Shown piece after piece: positions 47,334 to 60,504 of a stretch of 64,000 bases of DNA (position 1 is its first letter; every line of letters starts with the position of its first letter). The notes beneath the pieces were generated by a model, which did no database searches, was not told where the DNA came from, and worked only from the letters and a program-made list of their open reading frames with translations. The position numbers were made by a program, and so were the translations under genes. This DNA is from Mangifera indica (taxonomy: Eukaryota > Streptophyta > Magnoliopsida > Sapindales > Anacardiaceae), in assembly GCF_011075055.1 (NCBI RefSeq), contig NC_058137.1:6500771-6564770 (forward strand). Direction: 5' to 3'.

Positions 47334-48251
47334 CCAAAGGACTTGTTCCCACCCAAGATTAGGTGTAAACTCAAATTCATACATTCCAACTTTTAAAATC
47401 TCAAAGTTTTATCTATGAACAAAATTCTGTTAAAATTTTCAGTTAAAGTTAGAGGTAAAATCGTCGTTTAATAAAAAAATTTTAAAACCTAAAGTTTTAT
47501 CATATTATCTCCCCTCCAGTTTGAAAACAAACAATTTTCTTTCATCCAAAGTTTAAAAAGTGGTCATTTCACCTTTAAGCTTTCTATTTTTTCCAGTATA
47601 TTCTCCAACGATAAGAGTCGACCTTCCCACTCATCTTCCATTAATGGTCGAAGAAGAAGGAAAGCTAATAGATCCGCAGATCTTGTCAGCAACCCTTCAT
47701 CATCCACATATCTCAATGGTCGAATTGAAGAAGGAAGATCGTGCAATGCTTTTCCACCCATCTTGTCATCCTGTCGCACGATGAAGTGTCTCCCTAAAGT
47801 TATTTGAGGCTTAAGCTCAATGAAGTAAGACGTCGATGGAACTGAGCATGATAAAACTTCATCATTTTCGTCGATGCTTCGTCACTTTCCAACGAAAACC
47901 CAAGGAATAGACTAAACAGTGGTCGTTCTTCCCAACCAAGGGAACACTTCGTCATTTTCTAATCTTTGAAGGTGAGAGCGGTGGTTGTCAGGGAGAAGGA
48001 TAAAAAACCTAGAGGGAAGAATGTTACTTTTCAAACTTTAGAAACTTCAGGTGGGAGTACATTTTAGGTTTGTAAACCTTGAAAGAAATGTGATAAATTT
48101 TTAATTTTTTTAATATTTTAAATTAAATAACATTTTTACCTTGAATTGTAATAGTAAATTTTAACTAAAAGGTGGGTTTTTGAATTTTTGAAAGTTAATA
48201 TTATAAGTTTGGAATTTCACCAAACGTTCAGTGGGAATAAGTATTTTAGCT
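47334..48251. mobile_element. Mutator-like non-autonomous element (element D)
   Basis: The left end GGCCAAAGGACTTGTTCCCA is well kept. The right end is worn (GTGGGAATAAGTATTTTAGC). An exact 9-bp duplication TAGTTTTAT lies at 47325-47333 and 48252-48260. The core (47640-47960) has GAAGAAGAAGG, CGATGAAG, AAGACGTCGATGG and CGTCGATGCTTCGTC, the same word types as the other copies. Confidence 0.8.
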
Positions 48252-48260
48252 TAGTTTTAT

Positions 48261-48828
48261 TCACTGATGAATCATACTTATAGATCCTAATGTTTGATGA
48301 AAATTTGTATGATGGAATTGGAAACATAAAAGTACAGTAGCAATCAATGAAGGGATCAAAGAAGACGAGTGGTTGTTACAGGATCTTCAATTATGAGATT
48401 TAATGAAAAATGTCTTATCTTTTGGACCACTGCAAAGTTTGTTTGTCGCTGCTCTGTTCTTGTCTCATACCAAAACTTTTCCAATCCCCAGTCTTTGGAG
48501 ATGGTGACAACCCACACCGCTGTGTCTTTGAGAGCTTACCAAATACGCGCATCCGTAACCACAACCGCACAATGCAAGCTTGCAAACTTTTCACTTAATT
48601 TACCTCACTTTTCTATTATTCAAGAACAATAAACTCGAAAGAGAATGCAAACTAAATGGATCCATAGATTACTACGTAATTGCATCATCTCATTACAAAT
48701 ACTTACTGAAAATGAAAAGAAAAAAAAAAAAGAGCCGCCTGCCTCCATCTCCGATTCAGCACCCAATCCCAATACACAAGAAGGAAATAAAGATTAAAGA
48801 GTTGAGCAACGCCTAGAAAACGGAATCT
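48261..48828. other. 3' flank of the MIOX gene
   Basis: Low-bias DNA with plus-strand open frames at 48369-48632 and 48410-48598 that overlap each other and have no motif. Part is likely the MIOX 3' UTR. Confidence 0.4.
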
Positions 48829-51098
48829 TTACCACCTTAGCTTTTCTGGAAAATACTGCAACAGAGTAATTTAATTTGTCTTAGAATAGTTAAATTATTA
48901 TAATTGAATTACATTTCGGTTGCAAAAATAACACAGTTCACTTTCTTTTTCCAATTCTTGTTGAAAGCATGGGCATATAAACTGGTGTTTACCTTTTCAA
49001 TGAGGGAAAGATAGTATGGCTTGACCTTCTCTACGTCAATCCGAACTTTGCTCTTGCTGTACAAATCATACTTGCTGCATATTTAACGCAAAATTAATTA
49101 GAAATTTCATACATAACAGTGATCTTTCTATGCCTAAACATTGTAAAACATGCATACTTGAATATTTTCAGCCACTTGAGATTCTCAACGTCTTCTTCAC
49201 TCATTAAGTGCTTATATGCATCTGCCCTGTGTAAAGCTGCAAGATAAATTAGTTCAATTAACATAAGCTAGTCAGAAGAATGGCTTTTGACGTGGCTTGC
49301 TAATAAATGGAAATTCCTCAATTTCTCTAGTTTCTCACCATAGAAAGAATGGTATCTGATTATGAAAAGACCAGCTGATGGTAGAGTAGTCTTATTCTCC
49401 TTAGCTACCTATAAAATGGGAACCAATAACTATGTCATTTGTAGTTGTATTAATAGAAAGTATACATATCTAATTGGCATTGCAGAGCTACAATCTTTTA
49501 CAATAGAAAGAACAGAAATAATACCAAGTACATGTAGTCATCGTGCCCGAATGACATCATCACATTGTTTAGTCCACAGCCTTCTGAATAAACTCCAAAT
49601 TTAGAGTTGTAAGTAGGATTGCTATTGTCTGGATTCTCTTTGAAATACTGCAGGACCATGCCACAGTGATATAAGAACTATTGAAAAAGAAATTAAATAA
49701 GTAAAATTTCAAGTATTACAGTGATTCATGTGTACAAAATAAGACCTTGTGGTGAACAATTGATTCATCAAACGCACATCCAACTGGGAATGTATCACCT
49801 GTAATTATAATCTTGGTTAGTAAATTAAGCAATAAGCCATGAGCTTTCTAATGACTTAAGTCTGTTTTATTCGATAATGTAATCAGGTAACTCACCCACG
49901 ACTGCCCATTGAGGCAGCTCTCCAAAATCTGGATGTAAAAGGACCTTTCCAAGATCTAAGATACATTAACAATAAAAGTTAGCCAACTGCTTCTCCAGCC
50001 ACATGGCTAATTTTAGTAAATATTTGTCTCCCTAATTAAAATATCAAGAGAAGTTACACCATGTATGAGGCCAGTTAAGTGCAGCCAATCCTCATTAGGA
50101 TAATCTTTTCGGATGGCCTCCGCAGTCTGAAGTAGATGTTCTATTTGAGGCTCGTCCAGGTCAGGATCACTGTCATCAACGAATTCATTAAGAAGTTCAC
50201 AGCAGTCCCATATACTCATCTCTACACGATTTAGTTTGCCATACTCTTCCCTCATCCTTTTCACCTGCCAAAGGTTGTTCATGAATTACAAAAATAAAAA
50301 TAAATGACAGTTCTTGGAATATAATAACATCCAAAGTAAACTTGCTTACAAAGTCGTATGTCTGGTTGATATGTTGAGTTCTGTAAAACTCCTCGACATC
50401 TCTTTGCCTTTCACTTTCCACACTATAATCCCTGCTTGACATTGCAAGTTAAAGAGGTTACAACTACAATATAGATCTAGGGCGAAAAATTGTATATACG
50501 TATAAATCCCAAGGATTTGGTAATTGAGTTACACTAAATCCCTGCATAAAAAACTCGGAAATATCTTTTCATAAATGCTTTAAAAACCAAGCAAGTATTA
50601 TTATTCATGATATTTAATAAAAATTTATTATCCATTGTTTATAATCTTTAGACTTTTCAGTACCATGAAAAAACTAAATATATATCATGCGCATAAATTC
50701 TCCAATAACAAGCAAAAGGTGTATATCCCATGAAATTTAACAGATTCATCTAGTCTGGAACGATTTCAATAAACAGAGAAATTGATGATCTGAAAATTTC
50801 AATAATTTTAAAAGACATAGATCTGTCTATAATACAAAAGAATGCACATCGATGATATCAGGAATTAAAAGAGGAGAACCTGAAAGTGTGGCCGAAGGAA
50901 TTTGTGTTGGGGACCAAGAATCTTTCCTCCAAAATCAATTCTTGTTCTTCTGCAGAAACATTCTGCTCCTCATCGCTCGCAACTACTCCTGTATTGAAGA
51001 AATAAAATAAACAATTGAAAAAAACAAAAAACTACAAATACATAAAAGAAAAGAAAATTTAGAATACCTGATTCAGAGTGCAGAACAAGAATCGCCAT
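48829..51098 (-). CDS. MIOX: Myo-inositol oxygenase
   Basis: Eleven exons on the minus strand: 51098-51068, 50988-50880, 50431-50350, 50264-50060, 49955-49896, 49798-49746, 49647-49525, 49408-49339, 49236-49158, 49074-48993, 48855-48829, giving 306 residues. The enzyme splits myo-inositol with O2 to D-glucuronate, feeding UDP-glucuronate for cell-wall sugars. All six di-iron ligands of the HD-fold are visible: His117 (QIEHLLQ), His142 and Asp143 (GLIHDLGK), His215 (FGHDDY), His241 (RYHSFY) and Asp274 (NKYDLY). Their spacing agrees with the known mouse enzyme. The end is YFPEKLRW, characteristic of the family. All introns are GT-AG and all phases close. Probably cytosolic, as no signal is seen. 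Confidence 0.97.
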
Positions 51099-51169
51099 TC
51101 TGAATTAGACGGCTAAACAAGAGGAAGGATGAGTGTTTGTGATGCATTTTGGTGGTGAAAACTGGGCAG

Positions 51170-51179
51170 TATTTATAGC
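51170..51179 (-). promoter_or_regulatory. Probable TATA box of MIOX
   Basis: Minus-strand GCTATAAATACTG, with TATAAAT about 75 bases before the ATG at 51098. This places the transcription start about 45 bases before the ATG. The leader would be short. The match is strong, but the call rests on sequence alone. Confidence 0.6.
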
Positions 51180-53730
51180 AGCCGGGAAGTCCTTCCCTGA
51201 GAATTACGATTATGTGTGTCCTTGCCATATTTTGTCGACAAGGACTCCGATTAAGTCCTTGTATGAAATTCTGTAAAACCGCTAAACCGAGAGAGCTTAG
51301 GCCGATGCCAAGTAGTGCGAGCGCATGCAAACTTCTTGCTGGCACTCTTTGATATTTTTATACTTAACGGGTCCACTTGACGTATGGCTGACTCAGCTAT
51401 CAAGTTTTTCTACGGTTTAGAACTGTCGGATGGGACCCATCTGATGTGGCATCTACTCACTATTTTTGTCTTTGTCCAATCTCTTGGCTTTTTCATGGAA
51501 ATGTACGGTGGGTTGTTCTTTCTCCTACAGTACTTATTGAAATGTCACATTCGTCCCTAAGGTTTCGATTTGTAACATTTTGATCCTTTACGTTTTTCAA
51601 ATAGAAATACCCAACCTTTTGCTCTATTGACTTAAAAAATGGATATCAAATCTCTAATGCAAATGTTTTGAAAGTTAATTTTTGAATTTAAGTTTAGAAT
51701 TGTAATTGAGAACATTATAACATTTTTCTGAATCCTAGAGATATTAAGGGTCATCAAGAAAAAAGAGAGATACAAAACATGTATGAAATCAAATATCTTA
51801 AGATTAGATCCGTTTTTTCCTTAAATTGGACAACAAGGCTCTTAAATTTAATAATTCCCTTAAAGACTTCTATCCATTGTAAAGTCATTCTCAAGCCACC
51901 TCTTATAATCTTTATACTCACTCGATCACAACATTTCCTTAAGTTAATAATATCATAATCATGAATATAAACTCTTAAACAGTGGGTCGAATCACATTAA
52001 ATAATCACATTTTGTCTAACTTTCTATTCACATTTATTTCATACTATTGTCGTTGATATTAGAGTTCATTTTTTTATTCTTAATGTCACTATAGTAGTGT
52101 ATTTTACACAAATTTTGACTTGTATACTTCAACTGATAATGATAAATCTTATCTGTGGGTTGATGAATATTAGTTGAATTCGTCCTAGTGATTCTTTACA
52201 CAAGCAATGTTGACGTGTTTGAAAATCTTCCACTCAAATTTCACACAAAAAATATGAAGCATAGTATGTAGTACTACAATGAGTCTATTTGTTTACAATA
52301 ATCGAGTTGAGTCAATCCAAGTAGTGCTTGTTTCATGTCTCTATTTTCACATTAAATACTTTGTGTGTCAATATTGCATTTATTTTACTAGTGACTTTGA
52401 CATCAATTGTACTCTATTTCAGTTTCAAATCTAGAGGAGAATTTATTCTTTGTTTGTTAAGAAAAACATACAAGTACTTTTTAGTATCATTTATGTAAAT
52501 CATGAAACTTGAGCCATCGCTTTGATGATCTTGTCATTTTTAACGATGATGGTGACCCAATCAAGTTGCTTTTTGGGCAATTTAGAACAACTAAATTGTT
52601 TTTTAGATATCCAAACAAAATACGTTTTTCCAATAATCCTTGGAGTTCACGGACATCTAACGATAAAGATAACAACAACCCTTCCTTGATAAACAAATTC
52701 ATCATTGGCAGTTGTATCTCCTAATCATGATAATCATTATCCAATAAAAGTTCTTAATTGAACACTAAAAAACCAAATAAATATGACCGTGGAAGAACAA
52801 TTCACAAGCATCATGATAATTTTTTATTCAAACAAACTTGAAATCCTCTTTGTTGTCGTTTTGTTGGTTGTGGTGTCTACATAAAACCATTCTAAATATG
52901 CCATCCTCTTCCACGCACAAACTAAAACTATTCAACCACCATAATCTAGGCATCTTTAGAACTCAAAAACTCAATTCCACAACCCCAATTCTCAAAAGAT
53001 CCCAACTCATCCGCATTCCACAACACCCAAACCCTTATCATTCCAAATTTAACCCAATTGAAAGGTTTTTCATTGTGATCTAATGAAACCCTTGAACATC
53101 CAACAACCATCATCTCTTCTCTTTTCTTCTCTTCACTTTCTTTCTTTTTGGTAATTAACATTTGTGTTAGTACAGTAAGAAAATTCAGTGTTAACCAAAT
53201 TATATATACAGAGACTGAAATGCCCTCCAATAGATCAACCTTTTTTTTCCTTTTTCACATTTCTTTTACCTTTTTTCCTAATCAAGTTTGAACCAAAATT
53301 AGTGGAAGATTATCCTCCCATAAAATTGGAGGAAATCTCGTCTTGTGTGAAATTTTTAATTAACCCCCTGTAATTATATCTTATATTTGAAGCAATTAAA
53401 ATATGCCGTGTAATACACGTTTGATACTGAAGATGGTTGCCAGATTTAGAAGCAAATAGGATTATTGTTTTGTAATTTAATAGGGGCTACTTTATTTTTT
53501 TTAGATTTCCTCGAAGATTTTTTTTATTTTTTTTGAGTATAAGAGATTTTTCTCATTTGCTGATAATTTCATGGAATTGGTTAAGCAATTAAATCTTAGA
53601 TTATTCTTATTATAACCAATCATAATTTACCACATTCTTCATTGATATCAAATCTTAATCTAATTTAAAATTTAGGTTTTGAACTTAAATAAAGATGTAT
53701 AGTTTGTGTTCAAGTAGAAAATAGATGAAG
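51180..53730. other. Intergenic region, possible old repeat sequence
   Basis: Upstream of MIOX. Minus-strand open frames at 52487-52705 and 52946-53230 have no family I recognise. In another minus-strand frame near 52480, FMIYINDTKKYLYVFLNKQ is readable but short and isolated. No gene can be supported. Confidence 0.35.
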
Positions 53731-53739
53731 CCAATATAC

Positions 53740-54060
53740 ATGAGTATATATCTCAAAGGATAGTTTAAGTGTCAAAAGAGGAGATTTCATGTATAAGAGC
53801 GTATAAGTTCATATTTCATCTGATAATATGTTAAGATCAAACTTTTGACTTATCTGATTCAGTAGTTGTAAGATCGGTCACTGAATCCAGAGTTTATTTT
53901 ATCCGATGCAGTTGATTCAACTCTTGAAAGTGGCAAAAAAAAAAATATATAAGATCAAACTTTTGACTTTCTTGATTTAATGGTTATGAGATTGATTATT
54001 ATATCCGATATTTCTCCTATTTAGTATAGTTAGTTCAATTTTGAAGAAACGATCTCATTC
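53740..54060 (+). repeat. Dispersed repeat unit, partly duplicated; related copy inverted near 61.1 kb
   Basis: AGATCAAACTTTTGACTT occurs at 53834 and again near 53953. Each is followed by TxxTGATTxAxTxGTTxTxAGAT-type sequence. The inverted copy at about 61080-61230 contains AAGTCAAAAGTTTAATTTTGA and AACCACTGAATCAAG, and the flank ATGTATAAGAG is shared. The class of element is unknown. Confidence 0.55.
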
Positions 54061-54699
54061 GAATGACCTTTTTTATTACCAAATTATTTATATAGGGGTA
54101 GAATAGTCATTATCAAAATGCATGATTAAGATGGAGAGGAGTTTCAAGTTTAGTCATTTTGCATCAAGACTTGAGTCGTCTTAGATTTTAGAGATTAAGA
54201 CCTTTAATTTTCTAATTATGTACTTAAAGCAGGGGAACTCACTTTTTTATAATTTTTTTCAAATAATAAATCATTTTACAAATTTAAATATATTTTACGT
54301 GTTTTTCTCCCTTTATTTTTATGTAAACAAAATTATATAAAAAAGTTTGTTGTATAATTTGATAAATATCAAAATTGTTAGTGAATGATTGAATACGAGG
54401 GACAATTATTTGCTAATCATTTTGTCTAAAATTAAGAAGAATATAAAAATTAGAGTATGGTTGGTCCCTTGGTTGGGTTAGGAATATACTTTAAACTTAG
54501 ATTTGATCTTCGGGCCATTAGTGCCATCACGGTGGCCCATTTCATAACTAGAATAGGAAATTTAAAAGCAGCACGTGAAAGTTTCACCAAAATCCGTGAT
54601 TCTACACTCCAGGCTCTAGACTAGAGGAATCTGATCAAGAGCAGAAGCTTGGAAGTTGGGAGTTACAATATTGCAATTGTAATTGGATTGGGGTAAGTA

Positions 54700-54956
54700 G
54701 TCGCCTTGAAGAAGCCGTCATCTTTATCGATGACAAAGGCGATGTCTTCATCTTTGTTAAAGAAGAAAATATCTGTCTTTATCATTGTAATATTCATCTT
54801 TATTAGACTAGAGATGAAAATATCTCCGTTAGAGATGATTTTATTTTTGAAATTATTTTTTTAACAGTTTATAAGTAGGTAAATAAGATTTTTAAAATTA
54901 ACGAGAAGAAATTTAAAAAAAAAAACATACTTTGGGTGGGAAATAGTTCTTTGGCC
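54700..54956. mobile_element. Right-hand fragment of a Mutator-like element (element F)
   Basis: Ends ACATACTTTGGGTGGGAAAT then AGTTCTTTGGCC, matching the right ends of elements B, C and E. The preceding 250 bases hold GATGTCTTCATCTTTG and GAAGAAGAAAATATC, a worn core. The left arm is not visible, so the element is truncated or its left end is too diverged. Confidence 0.6.
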
Positions 54957-55780
54957 TAAATTAATAAGGGCAAATTAATCTCAACCAATACCATTCATGC
55001 CATTACTATGAAATACCCACTATTAATTCAATTAAATTGATCATTAAATCAGATTCATCACCCTCAAATAAAAATCTACACAAGTAAAAAATTTCATATT
55101 ATATTTCGTTTTTTTCATTTTCGTCTTCTTTTTTTTTTTTCTTCTACAGATTTATTTACCAAATTGTTTGCTTAGCCTATAATTTGAATATTTCCAAATT
55201 AATTATATTTTAATTATTAAAAATTATATAAATAATATTATATGTATAATTTTATATAATAATAATGATATATTATTATATAATTAGATAATTAAAAATT
55301 AAAAATAAATTAATATTTAATTATAAAATAATATATTATTATTTATGTAAAAAATTATAGAAATAGTTTTTATCGAAATTATATTAACCCCATCCACATA
55401 AGCCGCTATGTCTTGCTGACGTCACTCATGATTCTTTTAGTTTTTCTTTGCTAGGTCTTTTAAAACATTAAGCATGAAGAACTCTCAAACGATGTCGTTT
55501 CATGAACAAATATGGCCTAAAGAGGGTAGCTAAGTGTGCATAACAGGTGCGTGCCCACCCAGAATCAGAGCTGAACATAGAAAATTTAAATTCAAAAAAA
55601 TTTAAAAAAAGGCAACTCAAACATTTGCGGAGAGAAAAGAAGAGAGATATAGATAGAGAGAGGCGGTCGTTGCGATAAAAGCTTGGCGGAGTCGTTTCCC
55701 ACACTCTTTTGACGGTCAGAGAAACAGCGAAGCAAACCACAACGAAAAAGATTCGCTTTACGTTTCCTTAAAACATGCGG
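54957..55780. other. AT-rich region and upstream region of the coiled-coil gene
   Basis: Very AT-rich to 55380, then mixed sequence. The minus-strand open frame 55468-55740 overlaps the promoter region of the next gene and has no motif. Confidence 0.4.
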
Positions 55781-56756
55781 TTTTATATATAATTAGTCCC
55801 CGACTCGTCTCTGATCTATCCACTAACTTACTGCTTCTAGGGTTTTCTTTCTTATTCAGGGTAACGTTGTATTCTTTCCGATTTCTTTTCATTTTTCATC
55901 GTATTTTTCTGTCTGCTTTTATTTTTTGGTTCTGTAGACGTTTGAATTTTAGGCGCTGTTTGATTGTTGAGAACTTGAGACTTTTTAAGAATAGTGAATT
56001 ATTTTTTGAATTTTGTTGAGTTATTGTCGTCTGTATTTACTATTTATCATTATCTGCTAGTTGGATAGCCGTAACTCTGTATATTTTTATTTTTTCATAT
56101 GGAATATTACCATTTATTCGGTTTCTTTTATATAAGAAAAATAAGTAAGAATTTGAATTTTGTTCAGTTTTTTTGTTTCTAAAGGCTGCGAGCCGGAGAA
56201 CTGAATTTATTTCTTGGTTGTATAGTTTTTATTTATTTATTTATTTATTTTTTTTTCAAACTTCGAATGTTACTGTCTGTTTGATTTCTAAGATTATTTT
56301 AGGAAGGTGCATCAGCTGTTAAATTTTGTGCAGCTTTTCGTGTTCTGGTTTGTAATTAGATGCTGAGCCAAGTTGCTTTATTTATTTCTCAGCTGAAATT
56401 TTGAGTCTTTAGCTGTATGAGTTTAATAAAATATAAGTTTTAATTTTGGTGTTCCAATTTTGTTTAGCTGTGAAAGCTGGTTAATTTAAATTCATGTTTG
56501 TTCTACTTCTAGTTTTTAAAAAAATATAAAATTTAGAGTAGCTTGTTGTGTGGCATAATAGTTTTAACTTTTACTCCATTAGGTTTATAGGAGGAAAAGT
56601 AATATGATTTTTGTCTTAACTGAACTTTTTTCACCTCTTCCTGGTTAAGAATGCTACAACATGGTTGAGATGTTTGTTTATTGTTTATTTATTTCCAGCT
56701 TCACCATTTTTGAGCTTTTTCTACAGCCAAACTGACCAGCAATGTTTGATGATGCA
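55781..56756 (+). promoter_or_regulatory. TATA box, leader exon and leader intron of the tail-anchored protein gene
   Basis: TTTTATATATAATT at 55781-55794 is a likely TATA box. CTATCCACTAACTT and AGGGTTTTC follow. TTATTCAGG|GTAACG (55860/55861) and GATGATGCAG|AGCC (56756/56757) bound an 896-base T-rich intron ending 5 bases before the ATG. The intron is inferred from its borders and composition. Confidence 0.55.
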
Positions 56757-56761
56757 GAGCC

Positions 56762-59312
56762 ATGCCAACGTTTACTGCTGTAGCTTTTGATAGGCTGATA
56801 GATCCTAGAGAGCCCAAATCTGTTGACATGCCAGTTCCTAATTCAAAACCTCCTTCTAGATCAAAACCCGCTCCTCAGCCAAACTTGATGTCGGAGAGGA
56901 GAAATGACACTTCATTGATCATTGGAAGGAAAGTGAATCGTCCTCCAATAACACCAGCACTCTACGCAACTCCTGAGCCAACTCCACTTCCTGATTCGCC
57001 ATCTTCATTTCCTCCTTCACCTTACATCATCAATCACAAGCGGCGTGGGCCACGGCTAGTGAAGAAGTCCTCACAGGCAGATGTGGCCTTGTGTGGAGAA
57101 CCAAAAGATGAAGAAAAGGTCACTGGGAATGCTACAAAAAATGCTGAAATAAAGAGTGTTGATCCAATCAATGGTGCTTCTGTCTCTTTCACTATTTCTG
57201 GATCTGTTGAAGGGAAACACAACAGTAATGCCCAGAATACTCTTGTGAAGGAACATGTGAATGGTTTCTGTGATGGTCCTACAGAAAAAGAGCATGTGAA
57301 TGGTGTGCATGATGGTGAGCCTGGAAGCAGATATAGGCAATTTCAGAGCAGTAACAGGGAACTCCAAAGCAGCAGCTCGATTAATGCTTTGCCTGGGAAG
57401 AATGATTTGCCAAAGCCTATTGGATTAAAATCAGAGAGTAATAGTGAGTTTGAAGATTTTTTTGATCCACAGGAATCAATGAGTGCTGCAAGTAACACAG
57501 ATGGAGAAGATAATACCTGGGCAGAAAGTTCTACAAAGCTTGCTACTCCAAAGGGAGAGTTTTATGATGCTTGGGAAGGTATTCGGGCATTACTTATCTG
57601 TTTATAATTTAAAACTTTATCTTTTTGGACACATGCTTGCATTTATATCTCTCTTTTTGGTTGTATGGAGACACTGTCACTGCATAAGTTATCTTTTCCT
57701 TCTTTTGTTGATCTTCACATATATTCTTGTGCCAACAATTAGTGTCAAGAGTTGCATTTTAAGTAAAATTACATGTATCAATTGAAGAAAGAAAATGTTT
57801 GGGTTTTAGGGAACATAGTTTTGGTTCTCAATGTCTGGTAATAGAATTTATTACTTGAAGAATATGGATGTCAGGCCCTCTGCATCATGAGTTTTGATGT
57901 GTATACACCTGCATGTGGACATTTTTCATTGTTAATTTTTGATATGTGATGCTTTGGAATTGTTTCTGTATGAGATTTTTATTTCCAGATATTTGGAAAA
58001 TATGTAATTATTCTTTGTGTATGTAAATCTTTTAAGTCATCATGCAAAGAGCATTGAAGCATCACAGTTTTATTGTTAAACTATATGGCTAAGAATGCTT
58101 ACTTTTATTAATTCCTCCAGAGTTATCATCTGAGGGTGGGCTTCAGTCTTCTCCTCAGGATAAAGAGACTGAACTGTGTGAAATGAGATTAAGTTTACTC
58201 ACGGAATTAGAGAAGCGAAAGCAAGCAGAAGAAGCTTTGAATGATGTACAAAGTCAGTGGCAGAGGGTTAGGGAACAGTTAGCTCACGCAGGATTAATAT
58301 TGCCTGCAGATCCCTCTACAGTAGGGGAGGATGGACAACCAAATATCAATCTTGCAGAAGAGCTTTGCCAACAACTTCATCTTGCTCGATTCGTATCAGA
58401 ATCTATTGGGAGGGGCATTGCAAAGGCTGAGATGGAGGCAGAAATGGAAGCTCAGATTGAAGCAAAGAACTTTGAGATTGCCCGATTGTGGGATCGGCTT
58501 CACTATTATGAGGCCATGAATCGAGAAATGTCGCAGAGGAACCAGGAAGCTGTAGGTGAGAGTTCTGTACCTTGGATGATCTTTCTTTCTATTCAAAAAT
58601 TAGTTGGTTCAAATTATTTTTCCGGCCATCATGGTCATAATCAATCTCTGATCTTTATGGTCATATTTTTTACTTTTATTGTGTTATTCTTCTTTTTCTT
58701 TAATTCATGCGCTCAGACATGCAAATATTGGGGCATAATATCTGCTTTTGGATATATGTCGAATGCTACCTTTCCCTTGACTTCCAAAAGGAATTCTATA
58801 ATGCTTGTGGCCAAGACTTTCTATCTTTTACTTACTCAATTCCTGATTTGTTGATGCAAGGATATCTTTTTTGTTCTCTGGCCAAGCAATTGAATATATA
58901 AGGGCCCATTTCCAAACACAGTGAATCTTTGTGTTATTTTAACATTTAATCAAATAATAGTTGTGTAAATTGTGTGTTTGTACCTGCTTGTATGCCTACT
59001 CATGTTACCACATACAACCTAGGTCACAATCTCTATCTTGGTATGAGTTTCAGGAAACTGAAATTCAGTGTCATTGGATTCATTAATGAAGAGTTCATCT
59101 TTTAATTTTGTTATCTGTTATTATTTTGTGTAGAGATGGCACGGCGTAATAGACAAAGAAGGAAAAGAAAGCAGAGATGGATTTGGGGCTCAATTGCTGC
59201 CGCAATTACCTTCGGAACCGCAGCCTTAGTATGGTCTTACCTCCCAACACAGAAAGAATCAACTAGCAGTTGTCCTGTTGTGCCTGAGCACGATGATGCT
59301 GCCAAGCAGTGA
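56762..59312 (+). CDS. Coiled-coil, tail-anchored protein of unknown function
   Basis: Three exons: 56762-57578, 58121-58555 and 59134-59312, giving 476 residues. The first 270 are disordered and proline/serine-rich (PALYATPEPTPLPDSP, SSFPPSPYIINHKRRGPRL). A short repeat, KEHVNGFCDGPTE, is followed by KEHVNGVHDGEPG. Residues about 290-415 form a coiled coil (ELEKRKQAEEALNDVQSQWQ, then KAEMEAEMEAQIEAKNFEI). The end has a basic patch RRNRQRRKRKQR, a 20-residue membrane segment (WGSIAAAITFGTAALVW) and a hydrophilic tail, the shape of a tail-anchored protein facing the cytosol. I do not recognise a named family. Retention of the intron after 58555 gives a longer open frame to about 58854, which is probably not the mature form. 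All phases close. Confidence 0.85.
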
Positions 59313-60494
59313 ATCAAATTGAAAGTAAAGAGAATAAAAAGTTCATACATGCTAGTTTGTGAATAGCCAGGATTTCTTGCTTTTATCAGTTGCTTGCAGA
59401 GGATGTATAGACCGATAAAAAAATTCAAATATCTGAAGTTACGACTCTTACTGGCAATCTTGGAGGTTCTGGAATTTGAATTGGGCAGCCTTGGTTATCA
59501 GATTAGTATTTATTTAGCTTTTGTGCACTTTAGGGACTGCTCATGTTTGTTCACACACAGACACAGCTTGATGATATTGTTCTATTCAATGTTTTGGGCC
59601 GGCTGTGACTTGAAGGTGGAAATCAGGTTTTGGTTATTTGTGTGTTGTGATGGAGTTGGATTATTTCATTGGCATTGCAAGCCATATTTGTTTTTCTGTT
59701 GCACTTAGCATCATTACCTCCGGTGGTTGCGGTAAGTGTTTTAATTTTATTACACCTTTAGTTCTGCATAATTACATGGATGGTAAAACATACATGATGT
59801 CTTTTTCCGCTCGTTTTGAAGAGCTGCCACCAAATCTTATTGGGAGGACACTGAAACCCCTTTGATTCGGTCATCCATCTAACTCATTTGAGTCTCAAAA
59901 CCTCTCCTCAAAATGTTCAGTATAAATCTGAATCAGTGGTAGGTGAATCAAATAGGGTCAATGGTCTGAAGGCCATATCCACTCCATGCGCGGGTGGCAA
60001 ATCGTCCTCGCTATTTGAACCTCTGATAGAAGAAGGTGAAGTTGAATTGCCCGTACTGGATGGTCCTGGAACTCGTCAAAGGAGCCTTCCGTTTTGCTTA
60101 TTACTTCATGATGTTTGCATACCATTGAGCACTCTTGTCCAAAGGAGTTGGCATCAGCTCAAGTTTAACATTTTCCTACTGATGGTTACCCGTTAGTTAA
60201 AAATGTAATATCAAAGTTCAAACAAAATATAAATTATTCAAGTGGAAAGTCATTTACAACATTCCTGTCGAATTTTTTCTTCACATCATCCCATTTTGGA
60301 GTATTTCTGGTCCTCTATTTTAGCATATATGATAATGCTAATAGTGACTCAACTCTGCCTAATCGTTCAAACTGTCGAGCATATCAAATATCCAAACTTG
60401 TAACCATGCCCTGATACCATGAAAACTTTTATGAAGTGTGTATGTTGATTACAGCTCTGCTAACAACAGGGTTATATATAAAGATACACAACCT
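59313..60494. other. 3' UTR and intergenic region
   Basis: The 3' UTR of the coiled-coil gene and then DNA with an open stretch at about 59888-60196. It starts with TTG and reads LIEEGEVELPVLDGPGTRQR, slightly protein-like, but has no ATG, splice context or family match. Not called. Confidence 0.35.
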
Positions 60495-60504
60495 ACAATC
60501 AACT

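Noticed and set aside
52487..53230. Minus-strand frames suspected to be an old retrotransposon
   Set aside because: No recognisable reverse transcriptase, integrase or RNase H motif and no LTR ends.
58556..58854. Extension of the coiled-coil gene into the intron
   Set aside because: Exon 3 at 59134 continues the frame with a basic patch and membrane anchor. The intron has proper GT-AG ends and is T-rich.
59888..60196. 102-codon open frame with LIEEGEVELPVLDGPGTRQR
   Set aside because: It starts with TTG, has no ATG or splice context, and I know no family for it. It could be an old gene fragment but cannot be supported.
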